A DNA stretch of 64,000 nucleotides. It comes from Candidatus Latescibacterota bacterium. GTDB taxonomy: Bacteria; Krumholzibacteriota; Krumholzibacteriia; JACNKJ01. A program made the translations under genes and the position numbers. The stretch spans positions 806,001 to 870,000 of the forward strand of contig JACKDC010000001.1 in NCBI GenBank assembly GCA_020633725.1. The letters are read 5' to 3'. The notes below the pieces were generated by a model. The model had not been told where the DNA came from. It worked only from the letters and a program-made list of their open reading frames with translations, and searched no databases. Position 1 is the first letter of the stretch; the number at the start of each line of letters is the position of its first letter. Positions 9,798 through 17,304 of this stretch are shown in pieces.

Positions 9798-10222
9798 TGG
9801 CTCGCAGAAGGCGCATCAACCCGGAGGGCATCGCCGAGGCCAACGTCACGCCGCTGGCCGACGTGGTGACGACCTTGATCGTGGTCTTCCTGATGACCAT
9901 GCCGGCCCTGCTCTGGAGCGGCATCCAGGTCAACGCCACCCGGGCGAGCAAGACCCGCGAGGTGACCCGCAAGGAGAACAGCGCGGACGACAAGCTCACC
10001 GTGCTCGTCACGGCGGCGAGCATCCAGGTGGACGGCGAGCTCGTGGACCTCGACGGCCTCGCGGCCATCGCCCGCGAGCGCCTGGCCGGCAGCGAGGACC
10101 GCACGGTGATCGTCGTGCCCGAGGACGACGTGCTGCTGGGCAACGTGGTGAGCGTGATGGACGTCCTCAAGCAGAACGGAGCCCAGGGCCTGGCCCTGCT
10201 CAACCGCGTGAAGGGACCCTGA
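9797..10222 (+). CDS. ExbD/TolR-family protein (first copy)
   Basis: 141 residues from the ATG at 9797, which overlaps the ExbB-like stop by one base. One N-terminal membrane segment (DVVTTLIVVFLMTMPALL) is preceded by the family motif INPEGIAEANVTPLADV; the Asp at the start of that segment is the proton-carrying residue in ExbD/TolR. The periplasmic part (SIQVDGELVDLDGL ... VIVVPEDDVLLGNVVSVMDVLKQNGA) matches the ExbD fold. A distinct second ExbD follows directly, as in several FCB-group TonB or gliding operons where two paralogues are used together. Confidence 0.9.
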   Translation: MARRRRINPEGIAEANVTPLADVVTTLIVVFLMTMPALLWSGIQVNATRASKTREVTRKENSADDKLTVLVTAASIQVDGELVDLDGLAAIARERLAGSEDRTVIVVPEDDVLLGNVVSVMDVLKQNGAQGLALLNRVKGP

Positions 10223-10223
10223 G

Positions 10224-10646
10224 ATGGCCAGAAAGCACAAGCACAGCGGGCTGCCCACGCCGAAGACGGACGTGGTGCCCATCATCAACGTCTCGCTGGT
10301 CGTGGTGCTGACCTTGATGATCATCAGCCCCTTTCTGAACAAGCCCGAGCTCGACGTGGACCTGCCCGACGCGACCACCACCGAGACCGAGGACCAGGAC
10401 AAGGTGGAGATCCTCTTCGCCCGGGACGGCTCGCTGGTCGTCGGGCAGGAGGCCGTCACGCTGGAGACGCTGGAGCCGACCCTCGCGGCCACCTTCGCCG
10501 AGCAGCCCACCAGCATGGCCGTGGTGAAGGCCGACCAGGGCATCGCCTACGGTGACGTCGAGGCCGTGATCGCCGCGATCCAGCGCGCCGGGGCGCCGCG
10601 CATCGCGCTCGCCACCGAGCAGAAGAACGGGGAGGCCGCGCAGTGA
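10224..10646 (+). CDS. ExbD/TolR-family protein (second copy)
   Basis: 140 residues; the ATG at 10224 is one base after the preceding stop. It shows the ExbD plan: short basic N-terminus, PTPKTDVVPIINVSLVVVL membrane entry with the key Asp, and a periplasmic domain ending in DVEAVIAAIQRAGAPRIALAT. It is clearly diverged from the first copy, so this is not a recent duplication. Its stop overlaps the TonB-like GTG (GTGA at 10643-10646). Confidence 0.9.
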   Translation: MARKHKHSGLPTPKTDVVPIINVSLVVVLTLMIISPFLNKPELDVDLPDATTTETEDQDKVEILFARDGSLVVGQEAVTLETLEPTLAATFAEQPTSMAVVKADQGIAYGDVEAVIAAIQRAGAPRIALATEQKNGEAAQ

Positions 10647-11977
10647 AGCCGCAGAACCCGCACCGGCTGGACCAGCGGGACCGTCACGGCGCCTCGCGCC
10701 GCGGGGTGTTCTCGGACACCAACACGTCCTTCGTGGTCAGCACCGGCCTGCACGTCCTGCTCTTCATGCTGCTGGGCATCGGCGGCGCGAAGAAGGTGCA
10801 CGACACGGTCAAGCTGACGGAGATCTCCTACATCGAGGAGCGCTACGGGCAGGAAGTGGCGAAGAAGGTCACGGTGGCGCCGCAGAAGGTGGCCGCGGTC
10901 CAGGCCAAGCCGGCCGAGGCGCCGAAGCTCGAGGGCTCGATCTTCGCCAAAGCCGAGCCCAAGGGTCTGCCTCCCCAGCCCGAGCTCAGCGACGTGCCCC
11001 TGCCCAAGCCCGCGCCCCTGGAGGCGCCCAATCCCTTCGCCAAGGCCGTGCTCAAGTCGCGGCAGCGCCGCGACGCGGCCCCGGCCGTGCCCCGGTCCAG
11101 CGACGAGGAGGTGCTCCTCACCGCGGGCCTGACCGAGAATCCGAAGCGGGTGCGCATGGCGAGCGAGGACGTCGACCTGAAGGGGCAGGTGCTGGTGGGA
11201 CGCAAGTCGCGCCTCACGGAGAGCGCCCTCTTCGAGGTGGACGACAGCGGCCCCGGCCTCGCCGGCGGCGCGCTCACCCTCTCGGTGCCCGAGGGCGGCG
11301 TGGCCACGGGCCACGCGGACCTGCGCGGCGGCACGCTGGCCGAGGGCAAGCAGGCCTACCAGGGCCAGCTCCCCTCGGGCAATCTCGTCACGAAGGACGG
11401 CAGCCGGGATCGCCTGGAATCGCTCGCCACGCTCCAGAAGAGCGGCATGCCGGGCGGCGTCGGCGACGGCGGCCCCGTGGGCGGCGGCGTGGTGGAGCCG
11501 AGCCGTGGCACGGGCCTGGTGTCGCGGGGCGGCGCGGATGCAGTCACCCGCGGCGGCAGCCTGAAGGCCTCCTCCGGCGGGCCGCGCCCGGCGGAACTAC
11601 TGGCCAAGACCATCGCGCCCCCTCCCGCCGCCGAGGAGGAGGCTGCGCCCGCCCAGCCGGGCCCGAGCGACAAGGCCGGCAAGGGCGTCTCCATGACGCT
11701 CAGCGGTCCGATCCTGGGCCGGGAGGTGCTGTCCTCGGTCGCGCCCGACTACCCCGAGGACGCCAAGCGCCAGGGGTGGCAGGGCACCGTGAGCGTCTAC
11801 TTCACCGTGCGGCCCGACGGCAGCATCAAGAAGGTCTTCGTCGAACAGGCCAGCCCCTACCAGGTGCTGGACGAGGCCGCGAAGCGCTGCCTCGAGCACT
11901 GGCGCTTCAGCCCGCTGCCGGACGGCTCGACCGCCGAGCAGTGGGGCGTGCTCACCATCGTCTTCCGTTTGCGCTGA
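10643..11977 (+). CDS. TonB-family energy transducer
   Basis: 444 residues. The GTG at 10643 overlaps the previous stop by four bases. An N-terminal membrane anchor lies at about residues 29-47 (FVVSTGLHVLLFMLLGIGG), followed by a long Pro/Ala/Lys- and Gly-rich periplasmic linker. The C-terminal TonB domain is clear (YPEDAKRQGWQGTVSVYFTV, then DGSIKKVFVEQAS and HWRFSPL). TonB transmits the ExbB/ExbD motor's work to outer-membrane partners. No TonB-dependent receptor is encoded nearby, so the partner could be elsewhere or could be the PorV-like barrel or the TPR protein of this operon (inference). Confidence 0.88.
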   Translation: MKPQNPHRLDQRDRHGASRRGVFSDTNTSFVVSTGLHVLLFMLLGIGGAKKVHDTVKLTEISYIEERYGQEVAKKVTVAPQKVAAVQAKPAEAPKLEGSIFAKAEPKGLPPQPELSDVPLPKPAPLEAPNPFAKAVLKSRQRRDAAPAVPRSSDEEVLLTAGLTENPKRVRMASEDVDLKGQVLVGRKSRLTESALFEVDDSGPGLAGGALTLSVPEGGVATGHADLRGGTLAEGKQAYQGQLPSGNLVTKDGSRDRLESLATLQKSGMPGGVGDGGPVGGGVVEPSRGTGLVSRGGADAVTRGGSLKASSGGPRPAELLAKTIAPPPAAEEEAAPAQPGPSDKAGKGVSMTLSGPILGREVLSSVAPDYPEDAKRQGWQGTVSVYFTVRPDGSIKKVFVEQASPYQVLDEAAKRCLEHWRFSPLPDGSTAEQWGVLTIVFRLR

Positions 11978-11994
11978 CAGGAGTGAAGACAGCC

Positions 11995-12921
11995 ATGCGA
12001 CAGTCCACGATCCCGTTCGCCCTCCTCGCCCTGCTGCTGGCCGCTCCCGCGCACGCGGGGGACGCCGCCGCCGACCCCGAGCACGACGCCGCGACGGTGC
12101 AGGAGATGGAGGTCATCGACGACAACCAGTTCCGCCTCGAGGTGGACAAGACCGACCTGGACTTCCACCCCACCCCCGAGGACCTCGACGAGGGCACCAC
12201 CGAGGTGGAGCAGCTGCTCTTCGAGTACGCGCCGATGGAGAGCTTCAATCCCTATCTCTTCGACACCGAGCGCGTGGACTGCCCGGTGGTGCCCAGCTTC
12301 GGGAGCCGTCCCGTCAGCCGCGCGCCGGTCACCACCTTCCGCACGGACTTCAGCGCCGGCGCGGACGTGAAGCACTGGCAGCTGGACATCACGGACTACC
12401 GCGGCGAGGTCTTCCGGCGCATGGAGGGCGACGGCGTCCCGCCGCTCGAGCTGGCCTGGGACGGCCGCGGCGACCACGACGAGGAACTCAAGCCCGGCTT
12501 CCCCTACTCCTTCCTCTTCACCATCGAGGACTCGGGGACGAACCGCTACCAGTACGCCGGCAGCACCTTCTCGCTGCCCTTCGTCGCCTACAGCCACGGC
12601 AAGAACCTGCGCGTGGAGGCGTCGGGGCACGATCTCTTCGAGAAGCGGAGCCAGAAGCCGCTGGAGGAGGCCGAGGGCCGCATCGACCGCATGCTGCGCG
12701 AGATCCTGGACGCCCCGGAGCGGGCCATCCAGGTGCAGGCCTGGGCCGAGACCCAGGACCTCGCCGCGGCGCGGGCGGAGTGGCTGGCCGGTCAGCTGGA
12801 GGAGCGCCTGCTCCTGGCGGAGGACCAGGTGGCCTTCGAGGGCCTGGCCTTCAAGGGCAACCCCCCCGGCCGCGACGGCCTCCTGCGCGTCACTCTGCTC
12901 AAGGACGGGCGCGGCAAGTAG
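11995..12921 (+). CDS. Secreted/periplasmic protein with FlgD-Ig-like motif, function unknown
   Basis: 308 residues; the ATG at 11995 follows an AGGAG at 11979-11983. A signal peptide (IPFALLALLLAAPAHAG) is visible. The middle carries a FlgD-Ig-like segment (WQLDITDYRGEVFRRMEGDG ... LAWDGRGD ... KPGFPYSFLFTIED). The last ~90 residues are helical and charged, ending in DGLLRVTLLKDGRGK; their pattern faintly recalls a degenerate OmpA-like peptidoglycan-binding domain, which I cannot confirm. It is the last gene of the 1-12921 module and shares the WDG motif with its PorV-like and giant Ig-repeat neighbours. Confidence 0.7.
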   Translation: MRQSTIPFALLALLLAAPAHAGDAAADPEHDAATVQEMEVIDDNQFRLEVDKTDLDFHPTPEDLDEGTTEVEQLLFEYAPMESFNPYLFDTERVDCPVVPSFGSRPVSRAPVTTFRTDFSAGADVKHWQLDITDYRGEVFRRMEGDGVPPLELAWDGRGDHDEELKPGFPYSFLFTIEDSGTNRYQYAGSTFSLPFVAYSHGKNLRVEASGHDLFEKRSQKPLEEAEGRIDRMLREILDAPERAIQVQAWAETQDLAAARAEWLAGQLEERLLLAEDQVAFEGLAFKGNPPGRDGLLRVTLLKDGRGK

Positions 12922-12933
12922 CCACGGCGCCCG

Positions 12934-13911
12934 CTAGCGCGGCAAACCCATCGCCTGCCGGGCCTCGGCCAGCGTCTCGCGCGCCAGGGCTCGGCAGCGC
13001 TCGGCTCCCGCCGCCAGGATCTCCCGCACCCGCTCCGGCGCGGCCTGCAGCTCGCGATAGCGCTCGCGCACCGGCGCCAGGTCGGCGTTCAGGTTGTCGG
13101 CCAGCACGCGCTTGCAGTCGATGCAGCCGATGGTCGCGCCCCGGCAGCCCGCCGCCAGCTCGGCGCGCTTGTCCTCCGGAGTGAAGGCCTTGTGGATCGT
13201 GAAGATGTTGCAGTCCTCGGGCTCGCCCGGATCGCTGCGACGGACCCGCCGCGCATCCGTGACCGCCGGCCGCAGCTTCTCCCAGATCTCGTCTTCCTCC
13301 GCCAGCATCGCCAGCGTGTTGCCCAGGCTCTTGCTCATCTTCGCCTGGCCGTCCAGGCCCAGGATGCGCTTGGCCGTGCTCAGCAGCGGCTCGGGCTCGG
13401 GGAAGACGTCGCCGAAGCGCGCGTTGAAGCGCCGGACGATCTCCCGGCTCAGCTCCAGGTGCTGCACCTGGTCCTCGCCCACCGGCACCAGCGCGGCCTT
13501 GTAGAGCACGATGTCGGCCGCCTGCAGCACCGGGTAGTTCAGCAGGCCCGCGTTGATGTTCTTGCGGTTGCGCGCCGACTTGTCCTTGAACTGGGTCATG
13601 CGCTCGAGCTCGCCGAGCGGCGTCACGCAGTTGAGCAGCCAGGCCAGCTCCGTGTGCTCGGGCACCGCCGACTGCACGAAGAGCGTGGCGCGCTCCGGAT
13701 CCACGCCCGCCGCCAGGATGGCCGTCGCCATGTCGATCGTGCGCCTGCCAAGGACTTCCGGCTCGTAGCTCTGCGTGATCGCGTGGTAGTCCACGACGCA
13801 GTAGATGCACTCGTAGTCCTGCTGCAGGCGGACCCAGTTCATGAGCGCCCCAGCGTAGTTGCCCAGATGGGGCTCGCCGGAGGGCTGGATGCCGCTGAAA
13901 ACCCGCTTCAT
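12934..13911 (-). CDS. trpS: Tryptophan--tRNA ligase, probable Fe-S type
   Basis: 325 residues from the ATG at 13911 (MKRVFSGIQPSGEPHLGNY), with GGGAGA five bases upstream. It charges tRNA-Trp with tryptophan in the cytoplasm. The class I signatures are present: PSGEPHLGNY in place of HIGH, and KMSKS. Near the C-terminus four cysteines are arranged C-x21-C-x6-C-x2-C (EDCNIF ... AGCRG ... GCIDC). This closely matches the [4Fe-4S] motif known in Thermotoga TrpRS (C-x22-C-x6-C-x2-C). The gene converges with the upstream operon, leaving 12 bases between stops. Confidence 0.96.
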   Translation of the reverse strand: MKRVFSGIQPSGEPHLGNYAGALMNWVRLQQDYECIYCVVDYHAITQSYEPEVLGRRTIDMATAILAAGVDPERATLFVQSAVPEHTELAWLLNCVTPLGELERMTQFKDKSARNRKNINAGLLNYPVLQAADIVLYKAALVPVGEDQVQHLELSREIVRRFNARFGDVFPEPEPLLSTAKRILGLDGQAKMSKSLGNTLAMLAEEDEIWEKLRPAVTDARRVRRSDPGEPEDCNIFTIHKAFTPEDKRAELAAGCRGATIGCIDCKRVLADNLNADLAPVRERYRELQAAPERVREILAAGAERCRALARETLAEARQAMGLPR

Positions 13912-13924
13912 GGCCGTCTCCCGT

Positions 13925-13946
13925 CCCGGGGCCGCGGGACCCCGGG
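13925..13946 (-). promoter_or_regulatory. GC-rich hairpin in the trpS leader
   Basis: CCCGGGG (13925-13931) and CCCCGGG (13940-13946) form a 7-bp stem with an 8-base loop, ending a few bases upstream of the trpS ribosome-binding site. It could limit access to that site. No tryptophan leader peptide was found. Confidence 0.35.
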
Positions 13947-14021
13947 CAGGCCCACAACTCACTGTGTTGCAGGCACTTGAAAAAATGGCTCCCCGCCCGG
14001 GGCAATTGCGGTAGGCGCCGC

Positions 14022-14050
14022 TTGCACGGCCGGAGAGCTTGTGCTAGTAT
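14022..14050 (+). promoter_or_regulatory. Sigma-70-type promoter of the 14057 small RNA
   Basis: TTGCAC (14022-14027), exactly 17 bases, TAGTAT (14045-14050). The same -10 hexamer and spacing occur upstream of the acyl-CoA dehydrogenase gene. Transcription would start near 14057, in a region with no plus-strand gene. Confidence 0.6.
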
Positions 14051-14056
14051 CTCTTT

Positions 14057-14181
14057 GTCGCCAGGCGCTGCTTGCAGGCGGTAAATGGCGACATTTCAAA
14101 GACTTATACCATTGCCTTTCAAGGTTGGGTATAGGGATTGCTCTCTGGAAAGCGGGATGGTCCATCGGGCCATCTCGTTTT
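14057..14181 (+). ncRNA. Candidate structured small RNA (~125 nt), unknown family
   Basis: This intergenic stretch is visibly less GC-rich than its surroundings and lies between trpS and the 3' end of etfA. From the predicted start, the RNA would fold into three hairpins. Hairpin 1 pairs GTCGCCA (14057-14063) with TGGCGAC (14086-14092) around an inner CTGC/GCAG stem. Hairpin 2 pairs TATACC (14105-14110) with GGTATA (14128-14133) around a nested CCTT/AAGG stem. Hairpin 3 is an intrinsic terminator at 14153-14177 followed by TTTT. The plus strand downstream is antisense to etfA, so a riboswitch for a downstream gene is unlikely. It does not match 6S, 4.5S or tmRNA features I know. Confidence 0.55.
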
Positions 14182-14187
14182 CCTTTT
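14153..14187 (+). terminator. Intrinsic terminator of the small RNA
   Basis: CGGGATGG (14153-14160) pairs with CCATCTCG (14170-14177), eight pairs including one G-U, with a nine-base loop. TTTTCCTTTTCC follows from 14178. On the plus strand it ends transcripts about 95 bases before the etfA stop codon. Confidence 0.6.
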
Positions 14188-14281
14188 CCCCTCCGGCCTT
14201 CGAGCGGCCTCCAGCCGGCCGCCCGTGCAGAACCGCAACCCCATCACTCCCAAGCCTTTCGGCGGTCAAGCTCGGGCAACT

Positions 14282-15271
14282 TCAAGACGCCAGCGCGCGC
14301 TTGAACTCCTCCGTGAGCAGGGGCACCACCTCGAAGAGATCCCCCACGATGCCGTAGTCGGCCACCTTGAAGATCGGCGCGTCCGGATCCTTGTTCACGG
14401 CCACGATGAAGCGGCTGGAGCTCATCCCCGCCAGGTGCTGGATCGCTCCGGAGATCCCGCAGGCGATGTAGAGCACCGGACTGACGGTCTTGCCCGTCTG
14501 CCCCACCTGATCCGCATGGGGACGCCAGCCGGCGTCCACCGCGGCGCGGCTCGCGCCCACGGCGGCCCCGAGCACCCCCGCCAGCTCCTCGAGGATCGCG
14601 TAGTTCTCCGGCCCCTTCATGCCGCGCCCGCCCGAGACGATGATGCTCGCCTCGCCGAGGGGCACCTTGTCGGCCGCGGCGGCCACGGCCTCCTTCACCA
14701 CCACCCGCAGGCCGGCGGCGTCGAGGCTCTCGCCGAGGGGCTCCACGCTCGCGCTGCGGCCCGCGTCTGCGGGCATCGGCGCGAAGTTGTTGGGACGCAG
14801 GGTCGCGATGGCGGGCTTGCCCTCCAGCGCGACGGTCTCGAAGGCCTTGCCCGCGTAGATCGGCCGCTTGAAGAGCAGCGTGTCGCCGTCGCGGCTCAGC
14901 TCGACGCAGTCGGCCGCCAGGCCCGCGCCCAGGTGGGCCGCCAGCCGCGCCGCCAGCTCCCGCGTGTGCGTGCCGACGCTCATCAGGAGCAGATCGGCGT
15001 CGCTGCCCGCGAGGGCGCGGATCGCCAGGTGCAGGTGCAGTTCCAGGTTGAAGTCGGCCCAGGCGGCGTCCTCCGCGGTGATCACGCGGTCGGCGCCCCG
15101 CCGTCCGGCCTCGGCCGGCATGTCGCCGAGCCCCGCTCCGAAGAGCAGCGCGGTCACCGTGCCGCCGCCGGCGTCGGCCTGCCGGCGCGCCTCGCCCAGG
15201 GCCTCCAGCGAGCCCTTGCTCAGCTTGCCGCCCTTGGACTCCAGGTAGACCCAGATCGATGTCATCGCCAT
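14282..15271 (-). CDS. etfA: Electron transfer flavoprotein alpha subunit
   Basis: 329 residues from the ATG at 15271, with GGGAGG eight bases upstream. EtfA with EtfB accepts electrons from acyl-CoA dehydrogenases and passes them to the quinone pool through ETF:quinone oxidoreductase. The C-terminal FAD-binding signature is intact (GQTGKTVSPVLYIACGISG, then AIQHLAGM), followed by VAVNKDPDAPIFKVADYGIVGD. It is the third gene of the acyl-CoA dehydrogenase-etfB-etfA operon, 21 bases after etfB. Length is normal. Confidence 0.96.
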   Translation of the reverse strand: MAMTSIWVYLESKGGKLSKGSLEALGEARRQADAGGGTVTALLFGAGLGDMPAEAGRRGADRVITAEDAAWADFNLELHLHLAIRALAGSDADLLLMSVGTHTRELAARLAAHLGAGLAADCVELSRDGDTLLFKRPIYAGKAFETVALEGKPAIATLRPNNFAPMPADAGRSASVEPLGESLDAAGLRVVVKEAVAAAADKVPLGEASIIVSGGRGMKGPENYAILEELAGVLGAAVGASRAAVDAGWRPHADQVGQTGKTVSPVLYIACGISGAIQHLAGMSSSRFIVAVNKDPDAPIFKVADYGIVGDLFEVVPLLTEEFKRALAS

Positions 15272-15292
15272 GTCCTTTTCCTCCCGACGTCG

Positions 15293-16063
15293 CTAGACGG
15301 CCTTGGCTTCATCGCGCAGCAGCTTCACGAGTTCTTTCACCTGATCGGGGATCTCCCCCTTCAGGATCTTGCCGGCCGCGCGGGGCGGCGGCAGGCTGAG
15401 GCCCTTGCGCTGGACGCGCCGCGACGTGTCGACGCCAAGGTCGGCCAGGGTCAGCGTCTCCTTGGGCTTGCGCGCCGCCTGCATGATGCCAGGCAGGCTG
15501 GGGTAGCGGGGTTCGTTGAGGCCCTTCTGGCAGGTGAAGAGGGCCGGGAGCTTGACGCTGAGCGTCTCGCGGACGCCCTCGGCCTCGCGGCCCACCGTCG
15601 CCGCGCCGTCGGCCAGCGCGAAGGACGTGACGAAGGTCACGGCCGGCAAATCCAGGAGCTGCGCGACGGCGGGGCCCACCTGGTGGCTGTCGCCGTCCGT
15701 CGCCTGCTTCCCGCAGAAGACGAGGTCGAACCCGCCCTCCTTCTTGATCATGGCGGCCAGGGCGGCGGCGACGCCGGCGGCGTCGAGCTCGCCCACCGCG
15801 TCGTCGCGGCAGAGGACGGCGCGGTCGCAGCCCATGGCGAGGGCCGTCTTGACGGCCTCGTCCGCGCCGGCCGGCCCGAGGTTGAAGACCACCACTTCGC
15901 CCCCGCTCGCCTCCTTCACCTTGATGGCCTGCTCCACGGCGAACTCGTCGTAGGGATTGAGCACCATCTGCACACCGTCGAGCTTGACGGCGCCGCCGCC
16001 GTCGGCCAGCTCGATGCGCGCGGCGGTGTCGGCCACCTGCTTCACCATCACGGCGATCTTCAT
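15293..16063 (-). CDS. etfB: Electron transfer flavoprotein beta subunit
   Basis: 256 residues from the ATG at 16063 (MKIAVMVKQVADT). The family signatures VLNPYDEFAVEQAIKVKE and DLVFCGKQATDGDSHQVGPAVAQLL are present; the latter shapes the AMP-binding region. It pairs with the alpha subunit directly downstream. The start lies 19 bases after the acyl-CoA dehydrogenase stop, with AGGAGGATC just ahead of it. Confidence 0.96.
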   Translation of the reverse strand: MKIAVMVKQVADTAARIELADGGGAVKLDGVQMVLNPYDEFAVEQAIKVKEASGGEVVVFNLGPAGADEAVKTALAMGCDRAVLCRDDAVGELDAAGVAAALAAMIKKEGGFDLVFCGKQATDGDSHQVGPAVAQLLDLPAVTFVTSFALADGAATVGREAEGVRETLSVKLPALFTCQKGLNEPRYPSLPGIMQAARKPKETLTLADLGVDTSRRVQRKGLSLPPPRAAGKILKGEIPDQVKELVKLLRDEAKAV

Positions 16064-16082
16064 GATCCTCCTTTGGACGAAC

Positions 16083-17225
16083 TCAGGCGCTCAGGAGCTG
16101 CCGCGCGATCACCATGCGCTGCACCTCCGTCGTGCCTTCGTAGATCTCGAGCACGCGGGCGTCGCGGAAGAGCCGCTCCACCTTGAAGTCCTTCAAGTAG
16201 CCATACCCGCCGTGGATCTGCACGGCCAGTTCGGCGCAGCGGACGGCGGTCTGGCTCGCGTAGAGCTTGGCCATGGCCGCCTCCTTGGTCACGCCGCGCC
16301 CTTCGCCATAGTCCAGGGCGGCGCGGTAGGTCAGCAGACGCGCGGCCTCCACGCCGAGCGCCATGTCCACCAGGTGCCACTGCACCGACTGGAACCGCCC
16401 GATGGCCGAGCCGAACTGCTCGCGCTCGCCGGCGTAGCGCTGCGACTCCTCCAGCGCGGCCGCGGCGATGCCCAGGCTCTGCGCCGCGATGCCGATGCGG
16501 CCGGCGTCGAGCATGCCGAGGGCGATCTTGAGGCCCTCGCCGCGCTCGCCCAGCAGGGCGTCCGCGGGCAGCACGACGTCCTCCAGCGTCACCATGACGG
16601 TGGAGGAGGCGTTGAGGCCCATCTTCTTCTCGTTGGGCCCACGGTGCACGCCTGGCAACTTGAAATCGAGGACGAAGGCGCTGATCCCCTTGCTGCCGCC
16701 GCCGGGCTCGGTGACGGCGTAGAGGATGCCGAAGTCGGCCTGCCCCCCGTTCGTGATGAAGGCCTTGCTGCCGTTCATGCGCCAGCCGCCGTCCACGGCC
16801 TCGGCCCGGCACTGGAGGCTCGCCGCGTCGCTGCCGGCGCCGGGCTCGGTGAGCAGGTAGGCGCCCAGGGTCTTGCCGGCGGCGGCGTCCGGGAGCCAGC
16901 GCTGCTTCTGCGCCGCGTTGCCGTAGCGGAGCAGGGTTCCGTTGGCGAGGGTGTTGTGCACGGACAGGATCACGCAGGTGGACGCGCAGGCCTTGGCCAC
17001 CTCCTCGAGCACGAGGATGTAGGCGAGCATGTCCAGCCCCGCGCCGCCGTACTCCGGAGGGACCATCACCCCCATCAGGCCGAGACCGGCGGCCTTCGCG
17101 AGGATGTCCGCGGGAAAGCGTTTCTCCGCGTCCAGACGCGCGGCCACGGGCTCGATTTCCCCCCGGGCGAAGTCGCGCGCCATGTCGCGGATCATGCGGT
17201 GCTGTTCGGAGAGCTGGAAGTCCAT
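16083..17225 (-). CDS. Short-chain acyl-CoA dehydrogenase
   Basis: 380 residues, normal for the family, from the ATG at 17225. It catalyses FAD-dependent alpha,beta-dehydrogenation of acyl-CoA. YLLTEPGAGSDA and ITNGGQAD mark the flavin/substrate domain; the catalytic Glu of the short-chain/butyryl type is Glu363 (LEIYEGTTEVQR), and QIHGGYGYLKDF is the family C-terminal signature. It heads the operon with etfB and etfA, its electron acceptors. A promoter is readable at 17276-17304. Exact chain-length specificity cannot be told by eye. Confidence 0.94.
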   Translation of the reverse strand: MDFQLSEQHRMIRDMARDFARGEIEPVAARLDAEKRFPADILAKAAGLGLMGVMVPPEYGGAGLDMLAYILVLEEVAKACASTCVILSVHNTLANGTLLRYGNAAQKQRWLPDAAAGKTLGAYLLTEPGAGSDAASLQCRAEAVDGGWRMNGSKAFITNGGQADFGILYAVTEPGGGSKGISAFVLDFKLPGVHRGPNEKKMGLNASSTVMVTLEDVVLPADALLGERGEGLKIALGMLDAGRIGIAAQSLGIAAAALEESQRYAGEREQFGSAIGRFQSVQWHLVDMALGVEAARLLTYRAALDYGEGRGVTKEAAMAKLYASQTAVRCAELAVQIHGGYGYLKDFKVERLFRDARVLEIYEGTTEVQRMVIARQLLSA

Positions 17226-17275
17226 GCCTCGTTCCCGTCTAACGCCGTGGGCCGTGGGGGCAAACAGGAGTTCGC

Positions 17276-17304
17276 ATACTAGAACATGTCCCCCGCATTC
17301 TCAA
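17276..17304 (-). promoter_or_regulatory. Promoter of the acyl-CoA dehydrogenase-etfBA operon
   Basis: On the minus strand: TTGAGA (17304-17299), 17 bases, TAGTAT (17281-17276). Expected start near 17269, giving a leader of about 44 nt. The -35 element overlaps the NUDIX gene's stop codon. Confidence 0.6.

Noticed and set aside
13976..14003. Possible attenuator upstream of trpS (GC stem then a T run on the minus strand)
   Set aside because: The CCCC/GGGG stem is only four pairs and the T run begins five bases after it; no Trp-rich leader peptide was found.
14085..14357. A 90-codon plus-strand frame inside the small-RNA region
   Set aside because: Poor ribosome-binding site, codon usage unlike the neighbours, and it runs through the predicted terminator into the antisense of etfA.
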